Assembly: GCF_035582795.1 (NCBI RefSeq)
Contig: NC_134370.1
Location: 47,789,501-47,853,500, forward strand
Source of the DNA: Mycteria americana
Lineage: Eukaryota > Chordata > Aves > Ciconiiformes > Ciconiidae
Direction of reading: 5' to 3'
Length of the DNA stretch: 64,000 nucleotides
Shown: positions 1-12,028 of the stretch, piece by piece
How the letters are laid out: each line of letters opens with the position of its first letter
How positions within the stretch are numbered: the first letter of the stretch is position 1
Program-made: the position numbers and the translations under genes
Notes under the pieces: generated by a model
The model's input: only the letters and a program-made list of their open reading frames with translations
Told to the model about the DNA's origin: nothing
Databases searched by the model: none

Positions 1-3000
1 GGAGAGGACTAATCTATTTCACCTGCCCTGAAATATGAAATATGTTTCTAATTAGCCTCCTGTTCATAGAACAGCAGCTGAGGTTTATTGTGTTTTATGT
101 ACACACAACCTTTTACAACAAAATAGGGATTGTTCTCCTTTGCCAGGTTTCCCTGGGCTTTTGATTCAAAGTGCAGTGTGTAAGCGCAACACCTAATTGT
201 TTAGAGTGGAACAATGTTAATGAGGTCACTTCTGCATCGCAGCATGACAGATAATGTGCAGAATAATCTACCAATTTAGTAATTTGATTTGCTGGCTATT
301 ACGTTGTTGTGTAGCTGTAATTCTCAATAAGATCTTCCTTCCCTATCCTCCCACTCATTGTGTTGGTGGCTTGAGTAGTTGCTGCTTTTTTCTTTCCACT
401 GCTGTTCAGCATTTCTTTAGCATGTTCTTCTCATGTTTTTCCCTTAATTTTTAATAATATTCAACTTTTACACAGCTTCATGCATCTGTATAGCTTACTG
501 TGTAGTCTGTCTTCCTTGTGCTTTGCTTGACAGGTGTATAAAGGCTTGAAAAGGATGGCATTCCCTGTAATAAAAGGGCTGTAATTAGGGTCTTTTTGTT
601 CTAGTTTGCATCACAGGGCTAGAAGCCCTAAGCAGTATTGAGACACTGAAGAGCTTGGTCCCAAAGACAGGAGAGCAGAATTGCAGTGCTCCTAATTGAG
701 CCTAGCTACAGATGAGGATGGCCCCACATCCTCATGGTATGGACGTGCCCCACTGCGCCTCTCCAGCTTGGCAGATCATCTGGGAACTGTTTCTCTCTTC
801 TTCCAGTTGTGGGATTTTCCTAGCAGGAGTGATCGCTGCAGCCATTTGTTGCATCAGCTGTGTCTTCCACCGAGGCATGCATCTCATCAGATGAGATGTG
901 TTTGGAAGAAACCACACAGCTCTGTGACCACCATCTTCTCTTGAAAAACAATTGGTCGCTGTGTGCCCCAGGGTTAGCGTTGGAGTGACAGGGAGCTGTG
1001 TCATGATGTGACAGGTGCACTGCCACTGTTCGTATGTGTTATCAAAGCGCACTCTGGCTGATGAGCTAATTGAGCAGGGATCTTCACAGTTGTGAAGGAT
1101 ATTGATGGGATAAACCTAAATTTGAGTCCTGAGGTGTTGGTGCAGGATTGGAAGAGGGAGGAGGGCTGCCTGGAAAAGGGAGAATAGATGCTACACTGAG
1201 TAGTGTGCTCAAAGGAAAGACTGCTTTTGACTCAAATTCACAGGACTGCATTGGCTGACTAATTGGGAACAAGCTTAACCTGGCTGAGTATCCATCCTAT
1301 GGACAGCCCAAGAGGACATCTTAATGTTGTTGCCCCTGAGAAGGCCTGCAAGGGAGCTACTCTGCTTCATTTACTCTGTTTGTAGTACAGCTACTCTGTA
1401 GGACAAACACAGGTGATGGGGAGGAAGGCAGGGCTGGAAAAATCCCCTTGTGTGCTTGCTTGCTGCTTGAACCTATTAGAAACAACCAGCCAAAAAAAAA
1501 AAACCCTGAAGCAAACCCCAGAGTTGTGAACTGTTGATGGGATGGGAGTGCTGCCCTTCTTGGCTGAACAGGAGGGCAGCGTTCTCCAAACAAGTCCTCT
1601 AATAAGTGTACTGGCTCCTTTCAAAGGAATGGCTACAACCTTGCTCAGGAAAACCGTGCTGGTTGTGTGGGATGTCAACTGTTTCTGCCCAGTCCTTAAC
1701 CATTCCTCTTCAGGATCAGGCAGTAGGACCAAAGCAGGACTTTGAAGAGGAAAAAATGATGGCAGTACTCAAGTGGAGTGCTCTGCCATTGCTGGGGAGA
1801 CCAGAATCATGAAATTATTTAGGTTGGAAGGGACCTCTGGATGTCATCTTGTTCAGCCCCCCAGCTCGAAGCAAGGATAACCTCAAAGTTAGGTCAAGCT
1901 GATGTGATGAGCCTTATTTTTCATTAGTGCTCAAGTCTGCAAATTTGCAGTCATCAGGAAGCAAAACTAGCTAAAAGCACTTTAATCGTGTTGGCCAAAA
2001 AGAAGTTGTGATCTCTCATGTCTTCCCCCTTGTCTCTTTTCCCTTGTAACCTGCTTTGCCTTACTGCAAACCTCCTTCCCTGCTGCAGTGAGGAGGGCCA
2101 CGTCTGACATCTGGAGACCACATTGGTCTTTGGCACCTCCTGAGCTATCTTCTGAGTACTTCTTAATAGTTGGGACACTTGGAGTGGATGTACAAGAATG
2201 TTGGATTGTGTCCTATATAAAAGTAGCAGTTATAGACTGATTGAACATGTTGGTTTCTTCCTTTGTTGAGAGTTTATCTGAATGCCAGAATAGGAAATGA
2301 TTGCTCTGGTTAGCAAACAGTAAAGATGTGTTCCTGACTGGGGAGGGGATTTTATATGCTTCTGACCCGAAAGCTGCAGCTAGTTTTACATGAGTGTGGA
2401 TTACTTGTTTGGATATATTTGTTATTGTCTTGTAGATAAAACTGGCCTTTGCAAAAACTTGATAGATGCTAGTGTGGCCATGTGATGAGCTGAACTGAGG
2501 AACTCAACCAGGCTAAAATACTTTTTGGGTGTGTTTTCCTCTGTACTTGCTACTTGATTTTTAACCTGATGAGTTCCTTGGCCCAGCTTTTGTGCAGGTG
2601 CTTTGTGTCCCAGCATAAGAGAAGTGCCACGGGGACAGGAACAAGCAGCAGAAGAGAGTTGGACTGGTTTCCTTCTTTCATAGGGGCAGCTTAGTTTATT
2701 CTTGCAACCTCAGCTTTGTGTACCCTTTGGGATACTACAGAAATAATATTTTATGCTCTATGAGTTGAATATCATTTTAGGAAGTTGCTGCTGATGTATG
2801 AGAATGATATTGGTGTTATTAAAAAAACCAACCACCCTATTCCCCAAAGATTTCCCTGTGCAGTGCTGCTCTTTGATATCCTCATATTTGTCAAAGGCCT
2901 CGCACCTGAAAGGGAAGCCCCATGTGGGCTTTTGTAGAGAAGTCTTCAGTGAGGTGTCACATGAAGGGGAAAAATGGGACCTGATGGGAAATGTGGAAAT

Positions 3001-3519
3001 ACCTCAGGAGAAGTGTCTTTTTAGCTGACAGAAGCTTCTTTGAAGCACACTAGATTCTTGCTGCGTGTTTTCAGATACTTTTTGGATGGCATTTTACAAC
3101 TCCAGATGTCTCGAATTGATAACAGCATGATACAGCTCACTGTTAGGCTTTTTTCAGTTTGAGTGCCGAAGTGGACCAAACACTTGATGGTGACAAAAGC
3201 CAGATGCCTTCCACTGGGCTGTTACAGACTATTGCTACTGCTGTGATTTTGGAGAATGTCATGAAATTATCCATCCACTATGATAGCAGCATAGATAAAA
3301 TGCGTTATTCCTTAGGGTTTTTTGATATCTAGCTGCTCCGATTTGGAAATATTTTAAGGCCTGACTTGGAAGACGATCTCGATGATCAAAGGGAAGATGT
3401 AAATAATGCATTTCACTTGACGTGCTATCTCTTGATGCTATGGGAGCCCTTCTAACTTCACAAGACTGTTGTGGGTTCTGTGCTTTCCCTGCTAACAGCG
3501 CGCTCTGTTCTGTGAACAG
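1..3519 (+). other. ARIH1: ARIH1 intron (3' part), no coding exon seen
   Basis: This stretch lies upstream of the first ARIH1 exon visible here, and no open frame in it reads as an ARIH1 segment. The exon encoding the residues just before the Rcat domain is not present, so it must lie further left. The region is ordinary intronic sequence with an A run near 1491-1504 and one old CR1 tail (1803-1895). The sequence 3505-3519 is pyrimidine-rich and ends in the CAG acceptor of the next exon. Short open frames on both strands have no recognisable product. Confidence 0.75.
1803..1895 (-). repeat. CR1 LINE 3'-end fragment, old
   Basis: The stretch begins AGAATCATGAAATTATTTAG and continues with GGTTGGAAGGGACCTCTGG, which is the reverse complement of the characteristic CR1 3' end. 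The tail is on the left, so the element is in - orientation. Only about 90 bases remain. It diverges from the octamer-tailed copies elsewhere in the window, consistent with an ancient 5'-truncated insertion. It has no coding content. Confidence 0.75.
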
Positions 3520-3650
3520 GAATGCCCGAAATGCCACGTCACCATCGAGAAGGATGGGGGCTGCAACCACATGGTCTGTCGGAACCAGAACTGCAAAGCA
3601 GAGTTCTGCTGGGTGTGTCTGGGCCCCTGGGAGCCCCACGGATCTGCCTG
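3520..3650 (+). CDS. ARIH1: ARIH1 exon: Rcat (RING2) domain with catalytic cysteine
   Basis: The acceptor is gtgaacag/GAATGC and the donor is GCCTG/gtgagt. The exon runs from Glu343 to the first two bases of the Trp386 codon. It carries zinc ligands equivalent to Cys344, Cys347, Cys362, Cys367, Cys372, Cys375 and His382, and the ubiquitin-accepting Cys357. The + strand frame reads through without a stop. Confidence 0.97.
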
Positions 3651-6600
3651 GTGAGTCCGGGAGAGTGCCTTGCTGGAAGGTGAGGAAGCCATGATGCAAA
3701 CAGCATCGATTTGGACTGAAATCTGTGGAATTGGTGTCCCTGTTACAGGTACAACTGTAATCGCTACAATGAGGATGATGCAAAGGCAGCAAGGGATGCA
3801 CAGGAGGTGAGTCCATAACCTTTGGCGATAAGGGAGATCACCAGCCCTGTGGGTGCTTTCTGTAAACCTATAAATCTGCTCTGAAGAATTTCCTGGATTT
3901 GGGCACAAATCCAAAAGACAGTTAAGTTCCCCCACAGCTTTGTACTCTTGCTTCGTGCCAGGAAAAAAACGTTCAAAGCCACTTTAACCCAATTTAAAGA
4001 ACATGTTAACTCAGTTGTTATGTCATGCTGCCTTGCCTGTTTTACAGCAGCTCTTCACGTGAAGTTGTTATAATGCCATGGGTCTGAGACAACAATCCTC
4101 AGATCCTTTGTAAAATGTGCTTTACTGCAAAGTTTTTAATGTGAATCCTCATGTGTTTAAACACAGCAGACCTTTCGAATGTAAATAAAATAGACTGCTG
4201 CTGTTCCAATAACTATATTTGGAGGCTTGACATAGAAGAAATTGCGGGTGAAGTTGCAGCTACATTAAACTGTTCTGTGAATATGGATAGAGCCAAAACA
4301 CTTTTTAGTGGGGAGGGATTGCATGCTGTGTGCTGCAGCTTGCAGAAGATCCCTTTCCCGCATCTCTGTCAAAGAACAAAAGTATTTCCTGCAGCCCCTC
4401 CTCCTGCAGGTAAGGATGACTTCGGCTGATATGTGCTATCTTTGTACAGCCACAATGTACAAGTTTAACCATACCCGTGTTGTCACTTTTTTCCAGTTGA
4501 TCTGTCAGTGAGATGAAAATAAGATTAATGGCTGTGTATTGAGTCATCTTGGTTCTCTTGTACTACTTAGCACATGGTGTCTTTCCCTTGCTCTATAATC
4601 AGTGTGGCCTGGGCAACCTAAGGTTGCCCTCTTAACACAAGCACAGTAACTGTTTAATTAGAATTCCTTATTAGCCAAAAAAAAAAAAGGAAATCTGCTT
4701 CTCACTGTTTGTTGTGACACTGGAAGCATTTAAGTCCTGTAACTTGAATTGAGAAGCTGAAATTCAACACTGATCAGGCTTTAGCAATGTGATTCTAATT
4801 ACTTTCAGGGTTGGGAGTGAGGATGCTACAGCTGTGCTAGGAAGTCCCCTGCATGACAGTGAGCTGCTGTGGGTCTGGCCTCTCATCTCCACACAATGTC
4901 AGGGTTGACAGTGCCACACAAAGCGGCGCCGTCTAAGTCTGGCCAACATGAGAGGAGAGGAAACACATTTGAAAAGGAAGCTCGTTCTCAGGGTCAGGAA
5001 GAGCCTTGTGAAGGGTTTACTTCTCTTCCAGCCATTACTTTGTTTTAACTATTTGTTTTCTTTTTCCCTAATGGGAATTAACACAGAGATCCAGAGCAGC
5101 CCTGCAGAGGTACCTGTTTTACTGCAACCGCTATATGAACCACATGCAGAGCCTGCGCTTTGAGCACAAGCTCTATGCTCAGGTGAAGCAGAAAATGGAG
5201 GAGATGCAGCAGCACAACATGTCGTGGATCGAGGTGCAGTTCCTGAAGAAAGCAGTTGACGTCCTCTGCCAGTGTCGTGCCACACTCATGTACACTTACG
5301 TCTTTGCCTTCTACCTCAAAAAGAATAATCAGTCCATTATCTTTGAGGTAGGAGAAAACATGGTTGTCAGGAGTTCAGATTACAAAGCGAAGTGAAATAG
5401 CAATTTAATGCTTGGAGAAGCTCCTGTCCCCAGTTTTTACCAAAGTGAGTCTGTCTTAATATTCTGTTGTGCAAAAGTTAAAGGCCCTGCTGGGCGTTGT
5501 GTAGCATTGTCTGCTGGAGGAGGAAGTAGAGTTACAAGATGCTGCCCTCTGAAACAAGAAAAGGAGAGAGGTTCTGTCTTGAACTGGCAAAGAAGGCATT
5601 GAAGCATAAATCTGGCATTTTGACTTTACCTGGTGTTGGCTTTTTTCCAAGGGCACTACTGTTAAAATTGCACTTGAAGGTCTAAACGTGGAGGTCCAAT
5701 CTGCTTCACAAGTGAAACTGTATTGACTATTTATGATTTAGACCAGTCTTTTGCTAGTCTCTGTGCAGAACCTAAGCAGGATGCTTCTATGCTGCAAGCT
5801 CAGCAAAGGGCGCACAGAACTACTGAGCAGTAGTGAAAGCTGTGCTCTGATGCTGCTGTGCATGTACCAGGTGTCAGTAGAGGCTTTGCTGGTTTAAAAA
5901 AAAAAGATAAGGCACAGAATGGGAGATGAATTGTCTTGTATTGCATTGTACCATTAGTAAGGAAAGGGTTTTTTAGGCTTGCCGGGATATTGCAGATCGA
6001 GGAAAACATAAGACTTGCTGGTAGATATGCAGATTCTCTTCTGATCAAATGAAGAAATTTCAGCTTTTTCAATCTTGATGCTCAGAGCAGGTTACTAGTG
6101 TGTTACACAGTGCATATCTAATCCCACTTTTTATTTCAGTACTGATTTCAGTTGGATTGAAGAAAAAAAATCACTTCCTTTCCTTCCCCCCACCAAATAC
6201 TCCTATCCTTTTTTTTGGTCCTTGCAGAATAACCAAGCAGACTTAGAGAATGCTACAGAGGTGCTTTCTGGGTACCTTGAGCGAGATATATCCCAAGATT
6301 CGCTGCAAGACATAAAGCAGAAAGTACAGGATAAGTACAGGTTTGTTTTTGAATAATCTCTATCTCTAAACTGTCTGAGTACCTTTATTGCCATCCTGTG
6401 TGACAGGTAGTGGCATGCATACTTGCCAAGCTACAATGTTCTCCGAGTCACATCCCTGGGAAGCTGTTTGCTGTTGGCGTTCTGCCATACATTGTGATCA
6501 TCAGCCAGTCGCTGGGCATCTGAGAACAGCAGCAGCAGTGTCCTGCGCCAGCCCCTGAAATCATCAGTGGTGAAGCCCTCAAGCAGATGCTGGCAGCATG

Positions 6601-9308
6601 TTTTTGTGCTCCTGCTGGGACCAACCCTCGGGGCAGGTGACAACCTGCAGGGAGAGGCTCCCAACTCTGCCTTGCATCTGCTCTGCTGAGCAGTAGCTAG
6701 AGGATTTAATCCTGTAATGGAAAAATCTTGTGACCAAAAGCAACGGCTCTTCACACACTGCTGTTCCTGCACAGAAGGAGCATGTGGGAATGGCCAGGAC
6801 CAAGATGGGACCTGCATAGTTAGGGCCAAAGAACAAGGAGTGACTCTGTTGTTCCAAGCTGACAGCTTTGGCCTAGGATGAGTTGCCATAAGAGAGCAAT
6901 CAGCTCTTTTATTTATCTGTTGGGTCCATTTCTGCAAAAAGTGAGTGTGGAAAAGTTGCCCTTAAAGAAGAGGGAGAGAGCAGCCTGCCCAGCTGGGGCG
7001 GAGAGCAGAAGAACTGGGGTCCAGGTGACACAAATGCCAGTGCTTTTTATAGTCCCAGGGGAGTCGCTTCTGCACAGTGGAAAAATACAAAGCTGTAAAT
7101 GCAGATGAGTCACAGGATTATGGCTTGCATTTTTGAGGCATTTTGCCAAAGTCACTGAATTTGTTATGCCTAGCGGGGGTGGGGGGGAGCCAAAGTAGGG
7201 TGAGACATAGTGACTAAGGGACTCTGGGGAGTGGAAGTAGGTGCTAAGCTATGGTGGGCCTGTGGCCCATTCTGCCATAGTCTGGCAGCACAGCTGGGGC
7301 TGGACAAGACTTACCAGACCTTCTCTTTTGAGACAGTTGGTGTCTTTAATGGTGGTCTTTAAAGGGTTTCTTGGATCAAGCTGCTTTTTCACTTAAGTCC
7401 TCTAAAACTGGATGCCCTTCTAGGGATGGTAACAGCTATCCAGAAGAAATTAAAACCTAATATAGCCTGAGTTGCCTGAAAACATAGTATCCCAAACCTG
7501 CCTTCATGTTTCTGGGAAGAAAGTATGCATCTGTCAAGCCTGCGCAGGTCCCTAATTAACTAGTTCAGTCATGTCTTAATTGTGTCCTGCATGGTGCTCT
7601 TTGTGTACTGGTTACGGTGTACTGATGCAAGACTGGGACCAAGGATGTTTATCGAGGTGGGTTTAAAGAGCTCTGGGAAATTGCAGGAACTGACCCCCTA
7701 GCTAATTTGGTTTCAGCTGTTTTGATCTCTTTTCTAGAAATGCCTGTGCAAGCTAACAGGATTAAACCCCCACCACCAGCAGCAAAATAACTGAAGTTGG
7801 GAAAGCAGAAACTGTGCATGTTTGCTATCACATGCTTCAGAAAATCAATGGGACTTCGTGTATGATGATTTCTGTTGCAACAGCTGATAGCAATGAGAAG
7901 AGCAAGAACAGTTTTATTCAGATAAATCTGTCAGTCTGATCAGATACTGAATGGTAGCAGCATAAGTGTTGCAGGTTAAGGTGAGGTGTTTCTGAGTTTG
8001 GGCTGCTGTGATGTATTCCTCATGCCTATGTGTTAGCAAGTGTTGTGATCAAGGATACTTTTCTGCTGGGAGATTCCTCCTGTGCACCTCACTTGAGTGA
8101 GCAGAGGGATGTTTGGCAGAGAAAGCTGGGTTCCCAGCTATGAGAGCCCCTTGGATGCAGTCCTGGCCAATGTGAATGCCCAGAAATTGAACCACATAAT
8201 TCCCAGGAGGAAGCAGTAACTTGGCAGTCAGCTCCTGGGTTCCAGTTTCTCATGTTACAGCACACCACTCTGGGCTGGGTGCTGCTGAACCATGAACCAG
8301 CTACACAGCTGTGCCTGGGGTCTTGGGAGCTGTTACTAGGACTTGTCTTGTCCCCTGTGTGCCTAAAGATGATGTAGACTTTGGCATTGCTGCTGGAAGG
8401 GGTTTAATCCAGAAATGCCTGCTGCTTATTCATAATTTGCTCTTGGAACCTGAATACTTTAAACGTTTCTCTACTTTTATCTTTTTAGTTGGCTAAAGCA
8501 CCCGAAATAAGCATGGCATCTTTTGATATGTTCCTATGATACCAGTTTTCCTCAGTATCATTGATCCTGGTAGGACTGTACCTAACTCTGGGATCAGTTT
8601 TATTTGCAGCTTTATCGGTTTAACTGAGAGTAGGTGGGAAGACCCTGCAGGGTGTAGTGTGCCTCTGAGACCCAGGAGTTGCGATGCAAGGTAGAACTTG
8701 CACTCCAGCCAGACCCTTTCTGTAGCCATCTTGACTGCTTCCATCTCCACCAGGATTTTGGAGGGGAATAAAACTGGGTCAGTGCTCCCGAGGCTTTGCC
8801 CAGCTAGCTCCTGGATTTCTGTTGTCCTGATACAGGTCGGAGTAGGCACCAGCCCATGTTTGAGGAGAGCTTCATCCCATTTCAGATGTCACTGCTAACC
8901 TGTGCTCTGGCTTTTGCAAATTGCAGCCGCTGCGTCTTCCTTTTTTAGTTATTAATGGAGGTTTCTCAGCTGTAGGGGCTTTGGATACTTTTGCATGGGA
9001 AACTCTAAATTTGCATGCTGTTTTTTCAGCCAGGGACCTGGAGTTGAGTGACTGGAGTAACTGAAGACTTAATTAGCACTGTTAACGGGCTACAAATACC
9101 AAGTTCCTTCTTGGGGGATCTCTTTTTGGAAGTGAGGCTTACTGTAGATTTGTGTTACTTGATGCTGGGGATGAGCTGTGGTTCCTAACCTGTCTTTTCT
9201 GTGCTTGTCCCCCTTTGCTGCAGATACTGCGAGAGCCGACGAAGGGTTTTGTTGCAGCATGTGCATGAAGGCTATGAGAAGGACCTGTGGGAGTACATTG
9301 AGGACTGA
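3520..9308 (+). CDS. ARIH1: E3 ubiquitin-protein ligase ARIH1, C-terminal exons (partial gene)
   Basis: ARIH1 is an RBR ubiquitin ligase that takes ubiquitin from UBE2L3-type E2s and works with neddylated cullin-RING complexes. Five exons join in frame: 3520-3650, 3749-3806, 5087-5347, 6228-6340 and 9224-9308 (stop TGA at 9306-9308). They encode 215 residues, which number exactly as 343-557 of the 557-residue human protein. The first two exons hold the Rcat (RING2) domain: zinc-ligand pattern CPKC, the catalytic cysteine in GGCNHMVC (codon 3562-3564, human Cys357), then CKAEFCWVC and the H/C pair before NRYNEDDAK. The rest is the Ariadne domain, which packs against and inhibits Rcat until a cullin-RING partner binds. 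All introns are GT-AG and all phases agree. The N-terminal acidic region, RING1 and IBR lie left of the window. Identity is near certain because the protein is almost invariant in vertebrates. Confidence 0.97.
3749..3806 (+). CDS. ARIH1: ARIH1 exon: end of Rcat
   Basis: The acceptor is tgttacag/G and the donor is CAGGAG/gtgagt. The exon supplies the last base of the Trp386 codon and then Tyr387 to Glu405, including the final zinc ligand in YNCNRY. It is separated from the previous exon by an intron of only 98 bases (3651-3748). Confidence 0.96.
3807..5086 (+). other. ARIH1: ARIH1 intron, nothing recognised
   Basis: This is a 1.28 kb GT-AG intron between Rcat and the Ariadne domain. It has a short A run near 4677-4688 and a pyrimidine-rich end. 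No coding, RNA or transposon signal was recognised. Confidence 0.8.
5087..5347 (+). CDS. ARIH1: ARIH1 exon: first part of Ariadne domain
   Basis: The acceptor is acacag/AGATCC and the donor is TTTGAG/gtagga. Its 87 codons, equivalent to residues 406-492, form the long helices of the Ariadne domain ([20 protein letters not shown]..., [19 protein letters not shown]). The AG one dinucleotide further on (cacagAG) would shift the frame, so 5087 is the true start. Confidence 0.97.
5348..6227 (+). other. ARIH1: ARIH1 intron, nothing recognised
   Basis: This is an 880-base GT-AG intron. It ends in a strong polypyrimidine tract (about 6200-6226) and holds an A run near 5898-5907. No coding or repeat signal was recognised. 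Confidence 0.8.
6228..6340 (+). CDS. ARIH1: ARIH1 exon: Ariadne domain, second part
   Basis: The acceptor is ccttgcag/AATAAC and the donor is TACAG/gtttgt, a weaker-than-average donor. It encodes residues equivalent to 493-529 plus two bases of codon 530 ([20 protein letters not shown]...). The frame is continuous with both neighbours. Confidence 0.97.
6341..9223 (+). other. ARIH1: Last ARIH1 intron, nothing recognised
   Basis: This is a 2.88 kb GT-AG intron before the terminal exon. It contains a short G run near 7176-7188. The longest antisense open frame (6431-6937, crossing the intron start) has no recognisable family, so it is left unannotated. Confidence 0.75.
9224..9308 (+). CDS. ARIH1: ARIH1 terminal coding exon
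   Basis: The acceptor is tttgctgcag/ATACTG. The exon encodes the last 28 residues ending LWEYIED and then TGA at 9306-9308. The C-terminus coincides with the normal end of the 557-residue protein. Confidence 0.97.
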
Positions 9309-9369
9309 GACTGGCCCTGCATAAAATGAACTCTGAAACCTTTACCATCTAGAGTGCTCATGCGATTCA

Positions 9370-9375
9370 AATAAA
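9370..9375 (+). terminator. ARIH1: Candidate proximal ARIH1 poly(A) signal
   Basis: AATAAA lies 61 bases after the ARIH1 stop. A second hexamer follows at 9466-9471, with U/G-rich sequence beyond. The hexamer is canonical, but such signals occur often by chance in AT-rich sequence. Confidence 0.35.
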
Positions 9376-10911
9376 ACACACACAAGGCGCTATGCCTGTT
9401 ACACTGCTGGTCTGTAGTACCGGGATTCTGTTTTGTTAACAGAAAATTTAAGTAAATTATATTGTAATAAAGAAAAAAAGGTAGATAAACCATTGTACAA
9501 CAGTATTCTAGGTGGCCAATAAGAGTGTGACAGACACACTAAAAAAAAACCCTCCAACTTTAACTTGTAACGTAGCTTCATTCTCCAAGCCGACTCCTTT
9601 TTCTTTTCTATCTTTCTTTTCCTGTGTGTAGTACAGATGAAATTTAAACCAGTTTCTTGACACTGCTTTTCATGTCCAAACCAGCCATTTTGATGTACTT
9701 TGGTAAGGGGGGATGGTTCTCCCGCCCCCCTCCTCCTCTCTGTCACCCAAGTATACGGATGAATGTCCATTGGCTCATTGTAAAGATGATTCTTAGGGAG
9801 GGGAGGAGGGGGGGTACACAGCAAGGAAAAAAAAAAAACTTTGTATATGACTTTTAAAACAAAAAGAGGACAACACAGTATTTTTCAAAGTTGTATATAG
9901 CGCATATGCATGAACAAAGAGCAAGCGTGGCACGTGTTTGCATAATGTTTAATTACAAAAAAATATTTATTCTTTAAAAATCTTCAAGATTATGTCTATT
10001 TGCTGTGCATTTTCTTTCAGTTTGATTATTTTTTTGTTTGTTTCATTTTGTTTTCCCTGGGATGGGGTGGGGGAAGTGTGTGCTGGTGTAGTGAACATAT
10101 TTTTTTTTTTTTTTTTTTTGGGGGAAGCCTTTTATCAGAGAAGTTGGGTTTCTCCTCTTCCTGCAGTTCCTTTACGTCCACGGCCTCCATGGTTTTGTGT
10201 GTGTATCCATTGCTGGCGACGGACCTGTCCCCTCGTGCGCAGCTCCTGACGCTTGGTAACCCAGTGTGCATTGCGTTAGCAACCAACGTACACTGTGATT
10301 CAGGCTGCTTTGCCTCTTTTTTTTGGCCCCAGATTGCTACCTGCCCAAATCGGAGTTGGCTGTTCCCGTCCATGCACGCAGGACATGCGCTCTGAATGCA
10401 GAGGCTGCGTGTGTGTATTTAGAGTTTTATTTTTTTATTCTGAGGCAGGAAAAAGAGGGGTATTTTGCACCACTTCTCAAAAGACTTAGGGAAAGAATTC
10501 AGCTGTGCATCTCCTCTCCCTCTCCCTTTCATCTGTCAAATGGACCGTTCCTTGCTGTTTAAGTTTCACTTACGTTATAACAAGTCGTAACATTGAAAAG
10601 GAAAGATGATGGAATTGTCTTTGTGTTTGTTTTGGGCTCAGTTACTGGGCATACTGTCCTGGCAAATATTTAACACTCCATCTAGTCAATAGAAGTTGAA
10701 ATCAGTGGGGTATTTTTCAGTTAAAAGGGGAAAGAACTAATGAGTTAGCTACTGAGTCCATTTTTATGATTTCTGTAACAAGAGCTATGTTAAAGTAAAC
10801 AATTGGTGGTGGTTTTATTAAATTTACTCCTGTATAGGAATTCATTCTGTGGTATTCTTCGCCAGGTTAGTGTCCTCAAAGCTTTCTGCCGATCTGCCAG
10901 CCTCAAGGGGG

Positions 10912-10917
10912 AATAAA
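10912..10917 (+). terminator. ARIH1: Candidate distal ARIH1 poly(A) signal
   Basis: AATAAA sits 1.6 kb after the ARIH1 stop, at the end of the AU-rich block and just before base composition changes. It is a reasonable candidate for the long-UTR end. No transcript evidence is available. Confidence 0.35.
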
Positions 10918-10930
10918 CTTGCAAAGGGGA

Positions 10931-11734
10931 GAATTAAAGAAGGCAGATTGCAGGCAGGTCTGTAATGTGAAATGCTGTTTCCAGCAGGCACCCTTCAGCT
11001 CCCTCACTGATGAATACCGATGCTTCCACTGCTGTAGTTTTGTCCCTTTGTACCTGCTTTCCACTTCAGCCTCCTTCGCAATAGCTTATTTGCCCCTGGA
11101 AATCATATCTGAGACTATCTGCACTGCAGCTGGTTTCCCTGTGCTTTTCCTGCTATGACATGCAAGGGGTGGGATTGGGCAGGGCTGGGTGGAGGCATGG
11201 AAGTCAGCGCTGCCTTTTGTTGGCACCTACCTGCAGGCAGGGGCTAGTTGGCTTCCTATCAGCTCACAAAAATTCCCCATCCATGTATTAAAATGCTTTT
11301 GAAAACCGTGTGCTCTTCCAGAGGGTGGCGGGCTGGGCCAGTGGGAGCATGGATAGTATGTGGCATTGGGTTTTTATTCCATGTTCCCCAAACTGAATAT
11401 ACAAAGGATGTGGGCAGGCTCCAACCTCAACAAAGCCTGGTCCGTGGTGTCTTCAATCTTGATGGCCGTTGGCAAACCTTAAGATAACAATGATTAAAAC
11501 CCTGTTCTGTAGGAGGATTCTGCTGATGTTCCTCTCCTCCAGCTTTCAAACACTCCCACAGCAATTACATGTCTAGAAGGACACTGGCCCCAGGAACACC
11601 TGCTGGGGCAGGCAGCTCTGCAGCCTCCTCTGGGGAAAATGTAAAGAAAAAGCCCCCATCCCCCTCTCCACCCTCCTGATGGTCCGTAGCCCTGTAAGGG
11701 GGTTTAGGGGAGCCCAGCCTGTATGAGGAGGGAG
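10931..11734. other. Intergenic spacer between ARIH1 and the BBS4 promoter
   Basis: About 800 bases of mixed composition separate the probable ARIH1 UTR from the BBS4 CpG island. No coding frame, transposon or RNA gene was recognised. It may in fact be the distal ARIH1 UTR, since further AATAAA hexamers occur at 11824 and 11838. Confidence 0.5.
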
Positions 11735-11823
11735 CCGGGGCCCGGCAGCCGCCCCTCAGCGCTCCCGCGGGCCGAGGCCTCCTCATTCGCGGCCCTGTTC
11801 CGTCTTACACCGGGGGAGAACCC

Positions 11824-11843
11824 AATAAACCCTTCCTAATAAA
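11824..11843 (+). terminator. Pair of AATAAA hexamers inside the CpG island
   Basis: AATAAA occurs at 11824-11829 and again at 11838-11843. The reverse-complement hexamer follows at 11851-11856, in the AT-rich gap of the island. These could be the most distal ARIH1 poly(A) signals, 2.5 kb after its stop, or chance. They lie about 240 bases upstream of the BBS4 start codon. Confidence 0.3.
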
Positions 11844-12010
11844 CTTATATTTTATTATTTCATTCGTTACTTTGGTGTTTTTCATGGCAAACGCCGCGGC
11901 GGATCCAGAGTGAAGGGGCCGGGGCCGACGCCGGGGGCGGGGGGTGATCTGCGGTCCTCCCGCCGTCACCGCCGCCTTCCCGTCGGGCGCAGCGCCGGAT
12001 CCTCTGTGGT

Positions 12011-12028
12011 CCCGGAAGTGCTTCCGGG
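12011..12028 (+). promoter_or_regulatory. BBS4: Head-to-head ETS-factor site palindrome
   Basis: CCCGGAAG, TG, CTTCCGGG forms a perfect 8-base inverted repeat around a 2-base spacer. Each arm is a consensus ETS/GABPA site (CCGGAAG). Such sites are typical of the initiator region of CpG-island promoters. It is followed at once by a run of 12 Gs (12026-12037). Confidence 0.65.

Larger units (their letters stand above)
9309..10930 (+). other. ARIH1: Probable ARIH1 3' untranslated region
   Basis: The sequence after the stop is AU-rich with long T and A runs (for example a 20-T run at 10100-10119 and an A run near 9828-9838) and has no coding potential. AATAAA hexamers lie at 9370-9375, 9466-9471 and 10912-10917, and ATTAAA at 10817-10822. 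Alternative polyadenylation is therefore plausible, with 60-base to 1.6-kb UTR forms. Which site is used cannot be told from sequence alone, so the right boundary is a guess. Confidence 0.55.

Noticed and set aside
3259-3816. 185-codon open frame on the - strand
   Set aside because: It runs antisense across two ARIH1 coding exons, so its openness is explained by the conserved coding sequence opposite. The translation resembles no known family.
6431-6937. 168-codon open frame on the - strand in the last ARIH1 intron
   Set aside because: It has no recognisable domain, no splice or promoter context, and its length is not surprising for a 64 kb window.
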